The notes below the pieces were generated by a model, which had not been told where the DNA came from, made no database searches, and was given only the letters and a program-made list of their open reading frames with translations. Below are positions 15,904-25,290 of a stretch of 64,000 bases of DNA, piece by piece. The position numbers and the translations under genes are program-made. This DNA is from Schauerella fraxinea (lineage in GTDB: Bacteria > Pseudomonadota > Gammaproteobacteria > Burkholderiales > Burkholderiaceae_B): the NCBI GenBank assembly GCA_030849945.1, contig JAVDKK010000001.1, forward strand, positions 434,001 to 498,000, written 5' to 3'. Positions within the stretch are counted from its first letter, which is position 1. Every line of letters begins with the position of its first letter.

Positions 15904-18900
15904 ATGGGACGGTACAGAGGGATCATGGCGGCTGGAACGACCGCCGCGACCACGGGGGTGTGGTGGGGCCTGCTGTGGGGTGTGGCGCTGGGCGCGCTGT
16001 GCGGACTCCCGATGGCGCGGGCCGCGGGCTGTGGCCCCAGTGAGATCGGCGCACCCTGCCCTGGCGGCGCGGATGGGCCGGCGCCCAATGTAGGGATCGG
16101 CAATCCGGTGCATGCGGTGACCGGCAACAAGTACCAGCGCGAAACGGATCTACCCAGGCTGCCGGGCTCGGGCGGTGTGGCCCTCATCCGCCATTTCAAC
16201 AGCCGGGACCCGCGCCCCGGGCCGCTCGGCCGCGGCTGGGCGCTGGATCTGGACGACCGGCTCTATCTGACCGGCACGCGGGCGCAGATCGTGACCGCCG
16301 ACGGCACGCGTCACCTGTTCGATTGCCCCCTCGTTTACGGCGACTGCCGTGCGGCAGGTGCGGCGGCGGGTACGCTGCAACGCACCGGCCCTACCTCGCA
16401 ATGGCGGCCCCTGCCCGGCAGCCTGACTCGATTCGATTCGGGCGGGCGAACGGTCGCGATCGCCGGCAATGGGCGTGCGCTGACCATCGAACGGGCGGCT
16501 CGGCCGCGCGCGCTGCGCGGCGAGATCCTGGCCGTGCGCGGCGCCAACGACGCGTCCCTGACGTTTCACTACGATCTGCACGGGCGCGCCGCCAGGCTTG
16601 CCGCCATCGACACCCCACATGGACGGTTCGCCTATCGATACGGGGGCGACACGGAAGGTGGCGCCCCGGGCCACCTCGAAAACGTGGTGCGCCCCGACGG
16701 CATGCAACGGCGCTATCACTACGAGGCCGCCTTTCAAGCCGGCGACGCCCATCGCCTGACCGGCATCAGCGTCGTGGCCACCGACGGCGCCGTCTGGCGC
16801 CAGCGCAGTTGGCGGTACGACCGCTATGGCCGCGTGATCCATGCCACGCGCGGCGCGCCGGACGACGCCGCTACCGCAGCGGCCATCGCCTACGTTCGTA
16901 CGCCACTGGGCGACGGCGACGTTGGCCTGACCGAGGTGCGGGAGGCCGCCGGGTTGACGCAAGTGCACACCGCGCAGGTGGGCGGCCGCTTCGTGGTGAC
17001 GCAAGTCGACGGTGCCGGCTGCACCGGCTGCGCACCGCCGGGCCTGCGTATGACGTACGACCGCGAGGGCCGGGTCACACGCGCGAGCGACGTGACCTTG
17101 GCGCGCGACGCGGCAGGACGCATCCGCGACATCGCCATCGACCATCCCGGCTGGCCCGGCTTGCGGCAAACTTTCGACAGCGGCGGGCGGTTGACTGCGT
17201 GGTACACCACGGCCACCGGCCGCGAGACGCGACGCTACGACCTGGCCGGTCGATTGAACGGCCGGCATTACGCCAATGGCGACCGTCTGCAGATCTCGCA
17301 CGATGCCGCAGGCAGGCCGGTCGATCTGCTCGCCACCACGCCGCGCTCGCCCTACGCCCTGCGCACCCGGATCGCGTGGCGCGACGGCTTGCCTGTAAGC
17401 ATCCACCATCCCTACGAAACGGAATACCGCGAGTACGATGCGCGCGGCCGGTTGATCGGGCGCACCGCCATCCGACCGGCAACGCTTGCCCGGTTCCCTG
17501 GAAAACCGCCCAACGCGCGGCTGTTGTCCCTTGCCAAGGCGCCGGCCGGTGCGGGTGCCGGTGCAAGTGCCCGCCTGGCTGCCTCACGGCCGGCAGCCGC
17601 CGTGCAGTATCGAGACGGATACGCATGGGACGATGCGGGCCGGCTGATCCGCCACGACCTGCCTGAAGGCGGCGCGCTGCATTACACATGGGTGGACGAC
17701 ACGCACACCGCTGCCACCATTACCTGGACCGATGCCAACGGTGCCGACTGGCCGGTGTGGCAAGCGACCGACCCTGCGGTGCCAAACACTGCTGCTCCCG
17801 CGCAAGTCCATCTGGATGATGAGGGCCGCGTCATGCTTGAAACGCACCGGCTGCGACCGGGATGGGGCCGCGCCTATGTGTATGACGCGGCCTCGCGCCT
17901 CGTGGGCGCCCGGATCACCGCAGATTCCGATGCGGCCGCAAACCCATCGGGCGCCGTCTCGGGCCAGTACTGGTATGCCTGGCAACGCACGGGTGCGGCT
18001 GCAGGAACGCGCGACCCGGCGGGCAGCGCGCTTGCCGAGATTGCGCGCGATGCCAGTGGCCTGCCCCTGCGCGTCGGATCACGCACCCTGGTCTACGGCC
18101 CGGATCGCCGTCTGCAAGCGGTACAAGGGGGGCGCGCCATTGAAGCCACCTATGCGCACAACGCGTTTGGCGAACAGATCCTGGCACGGATCGGCAATCG
18201 TACGGCGCACCGTCTGTATAGCGGCAATCGTTGGGTGGCCGATGCGCAAGCATCGCGGTCGGGACTGCTGGTGCTGCGGCGCGCGATCTACGCCGGTAGC
18301 CAACCGGTCGGCTGGATCGTGTACGACGAGGCGTCAACACCCGCCACGCCTCATGGACGATTGCTGCGCGTACACGCCGATGCCGTCGGCGCGCCCTGGC
18401 GGCTCACGGATGGGGCGGGCCGCGTCGTCTGGCAAGGCGATCACAGCCCCACCGGGGCGCTGATCGCCGCCACCGGCGATCTGGAAATGCCCCTGCGCTT
18501 GCCCGGCCAACGGGCCGATGCCGTGACCGGCTGGCACGACAACTATCTGCGTACTTACGATCCGGCCGCCGGTCATTATCTCGAACCAGATCCCATGGGA
18601 CCCCTCCCGGGCAACAGCGTTTACGGCTATGCGGCACAACAACCCCGGCGCTTCGTCGACCCGCTCGGATTGTTGCTCTTTGCGTTCGATGGCACGCGCA
18701 ATGATCCCGTTACGCAAACCAACGTCATGCTGTTTGCCCAGCATTACACCGGCGGCGATGTGTTCTATCACCGGGGACCCGGGCGGCGCGACCGCATTGA
18801 CTGGGACGGCATCGCGGCCTCATCGGCCAGCGAGATTCTGGAAAAGCAGTGGAATCATCTGCTGGATGCCTTGAGTGCCCACCAGGATGCCGGCGGCGCA

Positions 18901-19653
18901 GGCGCCCTGGCGATAGATCTGGTGGGCTATTCGCGCGGCGCCGCGCTGGCGCGGGACTTCGCCAACCGCATCGCCGCACGGGTTCGTGACGGCCGGTTTT
19001 TTCTCGACGATGGTGAGCGCGGCATCATTTCAGCGTGCGTGGACCTGCGCTTCATCGGGCTCTTCGATAGCGTCACGCAATTCGGCCTGCTGGGCGCCGA
19101 CGATCGCGACTTCAATATGGCGGTCAAATCCGCATGGCGCTGGGTGGCGCATGCCGTTGCCCTGCACGAGCGCCGCATGATCTTTCCCGTGACCTCGCTC
19201 ATCGGCGCGGGCGGCAATACCGTCGAAGCGCCATTCCTGGGCGCGCACAGCGATGTGGGTGGCGGCACGCGGGTGGCGACGGGCGGCGACATCTCGAACG
19301 TGGCGTTGCAGTGGATGGCCTGGCAAGCCCGGGTGGGCGGCGTCGATCTCGAACCCCTGGCGCGCCACCTGCGCCAAGTCAGCACACCCTTGCTGCACGA
19401 TAACCGCGTGCCCCGCCCAGTGTTCCAGGATTTCGACAGCGGCGACCGGACGGTGCAGGATACCCATGGGTTGCCGCTTTACCAGCAGGAACAGGATCCG
19501 ACCATCGGCGGCGCGCAACGCCGCGCGGTCGAACCGTATATCGACCGTCAGGCGCCAGGCACCGATCGGGACGGATCGGTGGCCGGCAGGGTCGACATGC
19601 GCGGCTACCGGCGCTGGCTGCGCGACACGTTGGGCTTGCAGATCGGACGATGA
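15904..19653 (+). CDS. RHS-repeat protein with C-terminal DUF2235 (Tle1-like) lipase domain
   Basis: A 1249-residue polymorphic-toxin-type protein. A hydrophobic signal at about residues 17-40 ends ARAAG-Cys43, so it is Sec-exported and possibly lipidated. A DUF6531-like opening follows (GNPVHAVTGNKY, then FNSRDPRPGPLGRGW). RHS/YD repeats run to about residue 860. The RHS core closes with TYDPAAGHYLEPDPMG and DPLGL (919-923). The tip, residues 924-1249, starts FAFDGTRND and has a GYSRGA nucleophile elbow (Ser1010), LFDSV (Asp1055) and AHSDVGGG (His1115), matching DUF2235 alpha/beta hydrolases such as the type VI phospholipase Tle1. Met8, with AGAGG upstream, is an alternative start. No immunity, VgrG or PAAR gene is adjacent. 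The enzyme class is well supported; toxin function and target are inferred. Confidence 0.85.
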   Translation: MGRYRGIMAAGTTAATTGVWWGLLWGVALGALCGLPMARAAGCGPSEIGAPCPGGADGPAPNVGIGNPVHAVTGNKYQRETDLPRLPGSGGVALIRHFNSRDPRPGPLGRGWALDLDDRLYLTGTRAQIVTADGTRHLFDCPLVYGDCRAAGAAAGTLQRTGPTSQWRPLPGSLTRFDSGGRTVAIAGNGRALTIERAARPRALRGEILAVRGANDASLTFHYDLHGRAARLAAIDTPHGRFAYRYGGDTEGGAPGHLENVVRPDGMQRRYHYEAAFQAGDAHRLTGISVVATDGAVWRQRSWRYDRYGRVIHATRGAPDDAATAAAIAYVRTPLGDGDVGLTEVREAAGLTQVHTAQVGGRFVVTQVDGAGCTGCAPPGLRMTYDREGRVTRASDVTLARDAAGRIRDIAIDHPGWPGLRQTFDSGGRLTAWYTTATGRETRRYDLAGRLNGRHYANGDRLQISHDAAGRPVDLLATTPRSPYALRTRIAWRDGLPVSIHHPYETEYREYDARGRLIGRTAIRPATLARFPGKPPNARLLSLAKAPAGAGAGASARLAASRPAAAVQYRDGYAWDDAGRLIRHDLPEGGALHYTWVDDTHTAATITWTDANGADWPVWQATDPAVPNTAAPAQVHLDDEGRVMLETHRLRPGWGRAYVYDAASRLVGARITADSDAAANPSGAVSGQYWYAWQRTGAAAGTRDPAGSALAEIARDASGLPLRVGSRTLVYGPDRRLQAVQGGRAIEATYAHNAFGEQILARIGNRTAHRLYSGNRWVADAQASRSGLLVLRRAIYAGSQPVGWIVYDEASTPATPHGRLLRVHADAVGAPWRLTDGAGRVVWQGDHSPTGALIAATGDLEMPLRLPGQRADAVTGWHDNYLRTYDPAAGHYLEPDPMGPLPGNSVYGYAAQQPRRFVDPLGLLLFAFDGTRNDPVTQTNVMLFAQHYTGGDVFYHRGPGRRDRIDWDGIAASSASEILEKQWNHLLDALSAHQDAGGAGALAIDLVGYSRGAALARDFANRIAARVRDGRFFLDDGERGIISACVDLRFIGLFDSVTQFGLLGADDRDFNMAVKSAWRWVAHAVALHERRMIFPVTSLIGAGGNTVEAPFLGAHSDVGGGTRVATGGDISNVALQWMAWQARVGGVDLEPLARHLRQVSTPLLHDNRVPRPVFQDFDSGDRTVQDTHGLPLYQQEQDPTIGGAQRRAVEPYIDRQAPGTDRDGSVAGRVDMRGYRRWLRDTLGLQIGR

Positions 19654-19783
19654 CACCGCTCGCACCAGGTTCGGATCGGCTATGATGCAGGGCACATTTC
19701 GGGCCATTCCCGACTGCCGCCGCCGCATCAACGGCCCGCGCGCGCGCCTCCTTTTTCCACTTCAGACTTCTCCCGACCGCCTC

Positions 19784-21469
19784 ATGCTCCTCGAGCAACA
19801 AGACTCCCTTATCGCCCTGATTTCCGCCGCCGTCCGGCAGGTTTTGCCCGACGCGACGCCCGCCATTGCGCTGGAGCGCCCGAAGGTTGCCGCCCACGGC
19901 GATCTGGCCTGCAACGTTGCCATGCAGCTGGCCAAGCCCGCTCGCCGCAATCCGCGCGAACTGGCGCAGGAGATTGCCGATGCGCTGCTGGCGCAACCGG
20001 GCGCGCGCGACGTGTTGGCCGCCGTTGAGATCGCCGGTCCCGGTTTCCTTAATTTCCGCGTCACGCCGGCCGCCCGCCAAGCCGTGCTCGGCGCCATCGC
20101 CGCGCAAGGCGGCACGTTTGGCCGCGCCGCACCCCGCACCGACAAGGTGTTGGTCGAATTCGTGTCGGCCAACCCGACCGGCCCGCTGCACGTCGGCCAC
20201 GCCCGCCAGGCCGCCCTGGGCGACGCCCTGTGCCGTCTGTTCGATGCGCGCGGCTTCGATGTCACGCGCGAGTTCTATTACAACGACGCCGGCAACCAGA
20301 TCGCCAATCTCGCGATCAGCGTGCAGGCGCGCGGCCGCGGCATCACGCCCGACTCGCCCGACTATCCTGCCGACGGCTACAAAGGCGAGTACATCGGCGA
20401 TATCGCACGCGATTATCTGGCCCGCGCCACGGTGCAATGCGCCGATGGCGAACCGGTGCCGGCCGCAGGCGACATCGACGATCTCGATGCCATTCGCCGC
20501 TTTGCCGTGGCGTACCTGCGCCGGGAGCAGGATCTCGATCTTCAAGCCTTCGGCCTGAAATTCGACAATTACTACCTCGAAAGTTCGCTGTATACCTCCG
20601 GCCGCGTCGACGACACGGTGACCAAGCTGGTCGCAAGCGGCCACACCTACGAGCTCGACGATGCGTTGTGGCTGCGCACTACCGAATTGGGCACCGGCGA
20701 CGACAAAGACCGCGTGATGCGCAAGCGCGAAGGCGGCTATACGTACTTCGTGCCCGATGTGGCGTATCACATCGCCAAGTGGGAACGGGGTTTCCATCAC
20801 GCCATCAACATTCAGGGCAGCGACCACCACGGCACCGTGGCGCGCGTGCGCGCCGGTCTCCAGGCGCTGAACGTCGGCATCCCGAAAGATTTCCCCGCCT
20901 ACATCCTGCACAAGATGGTCAAGGTGGTGCGCGGTGGCGAAGAAGTCAAAATCTCCAAACGCGCCGGCAGCTACGTCACGCTGCGCGATCTGGTCGACTG
21001 GGTAGGCCAGGACGCCGCCCGCTTTTTCCTGATCCAGCGCCGCGCCGACACCGAGTTCGTGTTCGATGTCGATCTGGCCTTGTCGAAAAGCGACGAGAAC
21101 CCGGTTTATTACATTCAATACGCCCACGCACGCATCTGCACCATGGTGTCGCAAGCCGGTGAAACCGACGCTGCAATCGCAGCCGGCGACGTGTCGCTGC
21201 TGACGGCGCCCACCGAGTTCGCGCTGATGCAACGGCTCTCGGGCTTCCCGGCGGTCGTGGCCTTGGCGGCCGAAGAATTGTCGCCGCACCTGATCGCATT
21301 CTGGTTGCGTGATTGCGCGGCCGACTTTCACGCCTGGTACAACGCCGAGCGCGTGCGCATCGACGACGTCGCGCTGATGCGCGCACGTCTGCAATTGGCC
21401 ACGGCCACCCGCCAGGTGATCGCCAATGGCCTGGCCCTGTTGGGCGTGAGCGCTCCGGAACGGATGTAA
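19784..21469 (+). CDS. argS: Arginyl-tRNA synthetase
   Basis: A 561-residue class I aminoacyl-tRNA synthetase that charges tRNA-Arg. The ArgS-specific N-terminal domain (residues 1-115) is followed by the catalytic core with HVGH at 136-139 (EFVSANPTGPLHVGHARQA). GSDHHGTVARVRAG and KISKRAG, the degenerate KMSKS equivalent, follow. The C-terminal anticodon-binding domain ends with the typical RQVIANGLALLGVSAPERM. The start is set at the MLLEQQ opening shared with Alcaligenaceae ArgS; no strong ribosome site is visible there. It is followed after 9 bases by a SPOR-domain gene, an arrangement seen in related bacteria. Confidence 0.96.
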   Translation: MLLEQQDSLIALISAAVRQVLPDATPAIALERPKVAAHGDLACNVAMQLAKPARRNPRELAQEIADALLAQPGARDVLAAVEIAGPGFLNFRVTPAARQAVLGAIAAQGGTFGRAAPRTDKVLVEFVSANPTGPLHVGHARQAALGDALCRLFDARGFDVTREFYYNDAGNQIANLAISVQARGRGITPDSPDYPADGYKGEYIGDIARDYLARATVQCADGEPVPAAGDIDDLDAIRRFAVAYLRREQDLDLQAFGLKFDNYYLESSLYTSGRVDDTVTKLVASGHTYELDDALWLRTTELGTGDDKDRVMRKREGGYTYFVPDVAYHIAKWERGFHHAINIQGSDHHGTVARVRAGLQALNVGIPKDFPAYILHKMVKVVRGGEEVKISKRAGSYVTLRDLVDWVGQDAARFFLIQRRADTEFVFDVDLALSKSDENPVYYIQYAHARICTMVSQAGETDAAIAAGDVSLLTAPTEFALMQRLSGFPAVVALAAEELSPHLIAFWLRDCAADFHAWYNAERVRIDDVALMRARLQLATATRQVIANGLALLGVSAPERM

Positions 21470-21478
21470 CATCACTCT

Positions 21479-22171
21479 ATGGCAACAAAGCGAAAACCCG
21501 TCAAACGCAAAAGCGAACGCGGCAGCACGCTTTACGGCGTTCTTGCCGGGCTGCTGATCGGCTTGGTCGTAGCGGCCGGCGTGGCGTTTTACGTCACGCA
21601 AGCGCCCATGCCCTTCGTGGATCGCGCCTCGCGCGAGAAGCAGCAGGCGCAACTCCCCGATCCGCGCCAGGCGCCGGATCCCAATGTGGCGCTGTACGGC
21701 CGCGACGGTCCTGCCGGTACGGCCCCGAGCGGCCCCACCGACACGGCGCCCGCGCCGCTGCCGGGCGTACAACCCGCCGCACCCCCTCCGGCCACGGCCG
21801 GCAGCACGCCGCCTTCGACCGGCGACGATCTGGGCGCGCTGATCGCCAGCCTGCCCAATCCGCCCAGCGCCGCCGCCAACGCCAAGGCCCAAGCCACGCC
21901 GCGTGCGCCGGCACCGCCCGCGGGCGCACCCGCTCCACCGGGGTCGTACTTCCTGCAAGCCGGCGCCTATCGCGGGCTTGACGATGCAGAGTCGCTGCGT
22001 GCCCGCATTCTGCTCATCGGATTGCCGGTGGCGATTCAGCGCGCCGAGGTCAACGGCGTACAAATCAATCGCGTGCGCGTGGGGCCGTTCGCCCGGCTCG
22101 ACGACATGAACCGCGCGCGCTCGCAGTTGGGCGAAAGCAAGATCGACTCGGCCGTGGTGCGTCAGCAGTAG
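21479..22171 (+). CDS. SPOR-domain membrane protein (FtsN-like)
   Basis: A 230-residue bitopic inner-membrane protein. A short basic cytoplasmic tail (residues 2-14, KRKPVKRKSERG) precedes one membrane segment (about 18-40). A Pro/Ala-rich periplasmic linker leads to a C-terminal SPOR domain (about 155-230), recognisable by YFLQAGAYRGLDDAESLRAR and VNGVQINRVRVGPF. SPOR domains bind denuded septal peptidoglycan, so it likely acts at the division site. It starts 9 bases after argS and lies upstream of dsbA. It could be FtsN or another SPOR protein; sequence alone cannot decide. Confidence 0.88.
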   Translation: MATKRKPVKRKSERGSTLYGVLAGLLIGLVVAAGVAFYVTQAPMPFVDRASREKQQAQLPDPRQAPDPNVALYGRDGPAGTAPSGPTDTAPAPLPGVQPAAPPPATAGSTPPSTGDDLGALIASLPNPPSAAANAKAQATPRAPAPPAGAPAPPGSYFLQAGAYRGLDDAESLRARILLIGLPVAIQRAEVNGVQINRVRVGPFARLDDMNRARSQLGESKIDSAVVRQQ

Positions 22172-22275
22172 TGCTCACCGGCCGCGTCATCGCACCGGCC
22201 GGTTGAACTCTTGACCCCCCACGCTGTCCGTACCTTATCTTTTTGTACTTCCTTTTTCTGATTGGAACTTCACCA

Positions 22276-22911
22276 ATGAACTCGACGTTTACCCGCGCAC
22301 TGGCCGCCCTGGCTTTGGCGGCTTCGACTTTCCTGATGCCGGCCGCGCAGGCGCAGAGCAGCCAGCCCTACCTCGAACTGAACCCGCCGATGCCGTCGGA
22401 CACCCCGGGCAAGATCGAAGTGCTCGAGTTTTTCGCCTACACGTGCCCGCATTGCGCCGCGATGGAGCCGATGCTCGAAGAGTGGGAAAAGAAAGCGCCT
22501 CAAGACGTGCAACTCAAGCGTGTGCCGATTGCGTTCAACGCCAGCATGCAGCCGCTGCAGCAGATGTTCTACGCCCTGGCCGCGATGAATCGCATGGACC
22601 TGCACCCCAAGGTGTTCCTGGCCATTCATAACGAGAAGAAGCGCTTGTTCGACAAGAAGTCGCTGGTGCAATGGGCTGCCGATCAAGGCGTAGATAAAAC
22701 GCAATTCGAATCGGTCTTCGATTCGTTCAGCGTGCAAAGCCAGGTGCAACGCGCCAACCAGCTCGCACAAGCCTATCGCGTCGAAGGCACGCCGTCGCTG
22801 TCAGTGGGTGGCAAGTACCTGACCTCGCCTGTGATGGCCGGCAACAGCTACGCCGGTGCGATCCAGGAAGTGGACAAGCTGATCCCGATGGTGCGCAACG
22901 CCGCTAAATAA
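22276..22911 (+). CDS. dsbA: Thiol:disulfide interchange protein DsbA
   Basis: A 211-residue periplasmic oxidoreductase that introduces disulfide bonds into exported proteins. The signal peptide (1-26) ends AAQA. The thioredoxin-like fold carries the active site Cys57-Pro-His-Cys60 (FFAYTCPHC). The helical insertion and the cis-proline loop EGTPSL are present. The ATG at 22276 has GGAAC upstream and gives a proper signal peptide; an upstream TTG in frame would add a spurious extension. A strong terminator follows directly. Its position after argS and a SPOR gene is similar in relatives. Confidence 0.95.
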   Translation: MNSTFTRALAALALAASTFLMPAAQAQSSQPYLELNPPMPSDTPGKIEVLEFFAYTCPHCAAMEPMLEEWEKKAPQDVQLKRVPIAFNASMQPLQQMFYALAAMNRMDLHPKVFLAIHNEKKRLFDKKSLVQWAADQGVDKTQFESVFDSFSVQSQVQRANQLAQAYRVEGTPSLSVGGKYLTSPVMAGNSYAGAIQEVDKLIPMVRNAAK

Positions 22912-22927
22912 GCGACTGCGCACAAGC

Positions 22928-22960
22928 AAAAAAGGCCACTTTGAAAAGTGGCCTTTTTTT
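22928..22960. terminator. Intrinsic terminator after dsbA
   Basis: GGCCACTT pairs with AAGTGGCC over a short loop, flanked by six A on the left and seven T on the right, so it works on both strands. It ends the argS-SPOR-dsbA unit and may also stop readthrough from metC. Confidence 0.92.
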
Positions 22961-22965
22961 CGTCT

Positions 22966-23101
22966 CGATGCAGCTGTTCTCGCTACGCCTATTCTCGCTA
23001 CGCCTATTCTCGCTACGCCTATTCTCGCTACGCCTATTCTCGGTACACCTACTTCCGATGCGCTTCCTTTCGGCTGCGCCACTTCTCGATTGCGCTTCGT
23101 T
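22966..23101. repeat. 15-bp minisatellite, nine units, four identical
   Basis: Four perfect copies of CGCTACGCCTATTCT occupy 22981-23040. One diverged copy precedes them (22966-22980) and four progressively diverged copies follow to 23101, each starting CGG or CGA. Units are 15 bases except one of 16. The array lies between the dsbA terminator and the metC-like gene, and open frames across it on both strands look like by-products of the 15-base period. Copy number may vary between strains. Confidence 0.85.
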
Positions 23102-23145
23102 CACCGTCTCCCAATTGGATTCGGCGTTTTCAATGCGGGGCTTTT

Positions 23146-24339
23146 TTAAGCCGATGCGCGATCCAGCGCCTGCGTCAGATCGTCGATGATGTCCTGCGTG
23201 GCTTCGAGGCCGATATGCAAGCGCACGAGTGTCTCGGTAGCGTGATTCCAGTACCGGTGCGGGGTGAGCGTGGAAGGCTCCACATACTGCACCAGGCTCT
23301 CGTACCCGCCCCAGGAAAACCCGATGCCAAATAGCGTGAGCGCATCCACGAACACCCGCGCGCGTTCAGCGTTGAGCTTGAGCGCCACGGCAAGCATGCC
23401 GTTGGAGCCCGTGCAATCGCGCTTCCACAGCGCATGCCCGGGGTCGTTGGCCCAGGCCGGATGGTGAATACGCGCCACTTCGGGCCGCGACTCGAAGAAG
23501 GTGCACACCGTCAACGCGCTCGCAGCATGATGCGTCATGCGGATAGGCAAGGTGCGCACACCGCGCAATGCCAGCCAGGCATCGTCGGCGCTGACCGCAT
23601 ACCCCATGGCATATTGCGTTTGGTTGAGCTTCTTGGCAATCGCTTCATTGGTCGTGACCACGGCGCCCAACATCAGATCCGAGTGACCGCCCACATACTT
23701 GGTGCCCGCAATCACCGATACATGCGCGCCCAATTCGAGCGGCCGGTAAATGTAGCCCGAGCCCCAGGTATTGTCGGCCGCCAGCACCAGACCGTGCCGA
23801 TTGGCAAACGTAGCCAGCGCCGGAATATCGAGCATTTCAAATAACAACGATCCCGGCGACTCGACGTAAAGCAGCTTCGTATTGGCCTGGCGCAAAGCTT
23901 CAAGATCGTCCTGCGCCGAGAAATAGGTGATTGAAATATTGAGGCGCTGCAACACCGTCTGATCGAGGTAGCGCACCGGCCCGTATACGTTATCGGACAC
24001 CAGCGCGTGATCGCCGGCGGACAGCAGCGCCAGCATCGTCATGGTCACCGCCGACAGGCCGGACGGTGCCAGATAGCAATGCGTGCCGCCTTCGAGCTGC
24101 TTGAACACATCTTCAAGCGCGGCATTGGTATCCATACCCATGCGGCCATACGTCACCACGCGGTCGCCCGCCGCCTTGCGCTTTTGCGCCACATCGAGCG
24201 ATGCCAGATCCTTGAAACGCACGGTGCTGGTACGCATCGGCGGCAACGCAACCGGAGCGGAGCCCGACACCTCGTCGAAGGCTGCGGTGCCGGTGTGCTG
24301 CAAAAGCGTGTCGATATGGGTACGGGACGAAGAAGCCAT
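23146..24339 (-). CDS. metC: Cystathionine beta-lyase (Cys/Met metabolism PLP enzyme)
   Basis: A 397-residue PLP-dependent enzyme of the cystathionine lyase/synthase family, which converts cystathionine to homocysteine in methionine synthesis. PLP-binding landmarks are YGRMGMDTNAALE (residues 64-76), APSGLSAVTM (91-100), Asp189 in AADNTW, and the Schiff-base Lys214 in AGTKYVGGHSD. The SDLMLGAVV and GMLAVALK segments fit the MetC rather than the MetB branch, but the branch is hard to fix by eye. The start at 24339 gives MASSSRTHIDTLLQHTG. It stands alone on the minus strand, followed by a minisatellite and the shared dsbA terminator. Confidence 0.88.
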   Translation of the reverse strand: MASSSRTHIDTLLQHTGTAAFDEVSGSAPVALPPMRTSTVRFKDLASLDVAQKRKAAGDRVVTYGRMGMDTNAALEDVFKQLEGGTHCYLAPSGLSAVTMTMLALLSAGDHALVSDNVYGPVRYLDQTVLQRLNISITYFSAQDDLEALRQANTKLLYVESPGSLLFEMLDIPALATFANRHGLVLAADNTWGSGYIYRPLELGAHVSVIAGTKYVGGHSDLMLGAVVTTNEAIAKKLNQTQYAMGYAVSADDAWLALRGVRTLPIRMTHHAASALTVCTFFESRPEVARIHHPAWANDPGHALWKRDCTGSNGMLAVALKLNAERARVFVDALTLFGIGFSWGGYESLVQYVEPSTLTPHRYWNHATETLVRLHIGLEATQDIIDDLTQALDRASA

Positions 24340-24473
24340 GAAACGGATCGCCGAAGAAAGAGTCGAGCGTTATCTTAACGGCTGCGCACAATGCGCGTCG
24401 CGGATGTCGGCGCAACGCCGCAGCGATGTACCCGCTCGTTCAACGCGCAGCGGGCTTGAGCAATGCCATCTGG

Positions 24474-25160
24474 CTATTCGTCCTGCCAGGTTACGACCTC
24501 GGACAACGGCGCGCGGGTGGTGCGATACGTGGCCGAGGCGTGCGTGGGATCTTCGAAGCCGAACGAGATTGCGCAGACAACCTTGCGGTCTTCCGCCAGG
24601 TTCAACTGCTCGCGCAACACCTCCGGATAACTGGCCAAGGCGGCTTGCGCGATCGTGGCCACGCCATTGGCTTGCGCCGCAAGCATGAAGGTCGACACGT
24701 ACCCGCCGCAGTCGATGGCGCCGTAGATTCCCAAATCGGCGGGCGACGTGACGATCGCGACATGCGGCGCGCCGAAAAGATGAAAGTTCTGCAACGACTG
24801 CTGGCGATAGGCGGCCTTGTCGCCGCGCACCACACCCACCGCGTCATATAGCTGAAATCCGCATTCGCGCCGGCGTGCCAGGTACTGATCGCGATAGGCG
24901 GCAGGCCACGCAAAATCGGGCTTGGCCGGCAGATCGCTTTCAGCGCGCGCCACTAGCGCCGCGCGCAACCGGTCGCATGCCGCGCCAGACGCGATCGTGA
25001 CCTCCCAGGGCTGCACGTTGTTCCAGGATGCGGTGCGTTGGGCAAGGGTGAGCATGCGTTCGATCGTGGCGCGCGGCACCGGCTCGGGCGTGAACGCCCG
25101 GCAACTGCGGCGGCCGCGCAACCAGGTATCGAGCAGCGTATCGTCTTGGGCAATCGTCAT
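24474..25160 (-). CDS. Nitroreductase family FMN oxidoreductase
   Basis: A 228-residue flavoenzyme of the NADH oxidase/nitroreductase fold, which reduces nitro, quinone or enone substrates with NAD(P)H. The FMN phosphate-binding start (RRSCRAFTPEPVPRATIERML) and the SWNNVQPWEVTI segment are diagnostic. The GIYGAIDCGGYVSTFMLAAQANG stretch is the second conserved block. The physiological substrate is not predictable. It is divergent from a LysE-type exporter 130 bases away and convergent with nothing obvious, so it is probably monocistronic. Confidence 0.88.
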   Translation of the reverse strand: MTIAQDDTLLDTWLRGRRSCRAFTPEPVPRATIERMLTLAQRTASWNNVQPWEVTIASGAACDRLRAALVARAESDLPAKPDFAWPAAYRDQYLARRRECGFQLYDAVGVVRGDKAAYRQQSLQNFHLFGAPHVAIVTSPADLGIYGAIDCGGYVSTFMLAAQANGVATIAQAALASYPEVLREQLNLAEDRKVVCAISFGFEDPTHASATYRTTRAPLSEVVTWQDE

Positions 25161-25290
25161 GCTGAGTCTCCTTCAAATAATCGTCGTATCATGCCGCAAC
25201 GACGGGCAGCCCCATCGCAGGGCACCCACATTGCCATCTACAAACGGTACACGGGCGGGGACAACACATGCATCATCAGGCCGCACATAC

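Noticed and set aside
15904..19653. Type VI secretion cluster around the RHS gene
   Set aside because: No VgrG, PAAR, Hcp, tss or adaptor gene is found within the window, and the protein has a Sec-type signal, so type VI delivery is not supported here.
19379..22063. Long minus-strand open frame opposite argS and the SPOR gene
   Set aside because: It is an antisense shadow caused by high GC at third positions; the plus strand carries complete ArgS motifs and the minus translation is low-complexity His/Arg/Gly without any recognisable domain. The same holds for the long antisense frames opposite leuA, liuD, topB, the aldehyde dehydrogenase, the importer ATPase and the permeases.
22966..23101. 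Possible CRISPR array
   Set aside because: Repeats are only 15 bases and directly adjoining without unique spacers; no cas gene is present in the window. The other arrays fail for the same reason.
22904..23104. Small open frames across the 15-bp array (repetitive RRSEN or SLRLF peptides)
   Set aside because: The 15-base period keeps all frames open over the array. There is no ribosome site and no conserved flank, and one frame runs through the dsbA terminator.
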